Assembly: GCA_904420055.1 (NCBI GenBank)
Contig: CAJFTV010000173.1
Span: 1 to 13,011, forward strand
Source of the DNA: Candidatus Alloscillospira gallinarum
GTDB lineage: Bacteria > Bacillota > Clostridia > Oscillospirales > Oscillospiraceae
Length of the DNA stretch: 13,011 nt
Direction: 5' to 3'
The position numbers and the translations under genes are program-made. Under the pieces are notes generated by a model. The model was not told the DNA's origin and searched no databases. It saw nothing but the letters and a program-made list of their open reading frames with translations. Below, piece by piece: positions 12,976-13,011 of this stretch. Numbering within the stretch: the first letter of the stretch is position 1; each line of letters starts with the position of its first letter.

Positions 12976-13011
12976 AATCTTAATGAACTTGCAAATTCCA
13001 ACAATTAACTC

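Noticed and set aside
1..13011. Insertion sequence, prophage, CRISPR or toxin-antitoxin content.
   Set aside because: No transposase, integrase, spaced direct repeats or small paired toxin genes were seen on either strand.

Overview
The window reads as chromosome of a strictly anaerobic, low-to-middle GC member of the Clostridia, probably a gut Oscillospirales-type organism. The evidence is a single-chain clostridial-style PurL, a flavodoxin/DUF3793/DUF2325 operon typical of this class, an oxygen-sensitive glycyl radical enzyme (GRE), AGGAGG-type ribosome binding sites and clean TTGACA/TATAAT promoters. The taxonomic guess is inference; no rRNA or other marker is present. No mobile element, CRISPR array, tRNA or rRNA was seen.

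Layout. (1) 2-2587 (+): the C-terminal two thirds of purL, followed by two strong hairpins. (2) 2588-3300: a gene-poor stretch with small hairpins, ending in a decayed GNAT acetyltransferase with a lost N-terminus, an internal stop and a damaged acetyl-CoA motif. (3) 3297-4106 (-): a two-domain protein, MmcQ/YjbR-like then probably PUA/EVE-like, meeting the pseudogene tail to tail, with its own promoter. (4) 5670-4373 (-): a three-gene operon DUF2325 - DUF3793 - flavodoxin. Its promoter carries an inverted repeat at the transcription start and a second one in the leader, both resembling DtxR/IdeR iron boxes, so it looks iron-repressed. (5) 5892-7157 (+): a divergent gene fusing a HAD phosphatase to a uridine-kinase-like P-loop kinase. 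(6) 7432-11967 (+): the most interesting part, an operon of a URO-D/MtaA-superfamily protein, a GRE and a GRE-activating radical SAM enzyme, with a near-consensus promoter, a possible operator and a perfect 28-base palindromic terminator. (7) 12085-12975 (+): a stand-alone HAD phosphatase with its own promoter.

How the genes work together. The activase should install the glycyl radical on Gly783 of the GRE, which then generates a thiyl radical on Cys441. The CxE motif (Cys441, Glu443) points to an eliminase, lyase or decarboxylase chemistry rather than pyruvate formate-lyase. No microcompartment, proC or sulfonate genes accompany it. Its steady partner is instead a protein with the His-x-Cys...Cys zinc-ligand pattern of corrinoid methyltransferases, which suggests an unassigned GRE pathway. 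The flavodoxin operon is a separate response, giving an iron-free electron carrier when iron is scarce. The other genes are housekeeping or of unknown role.
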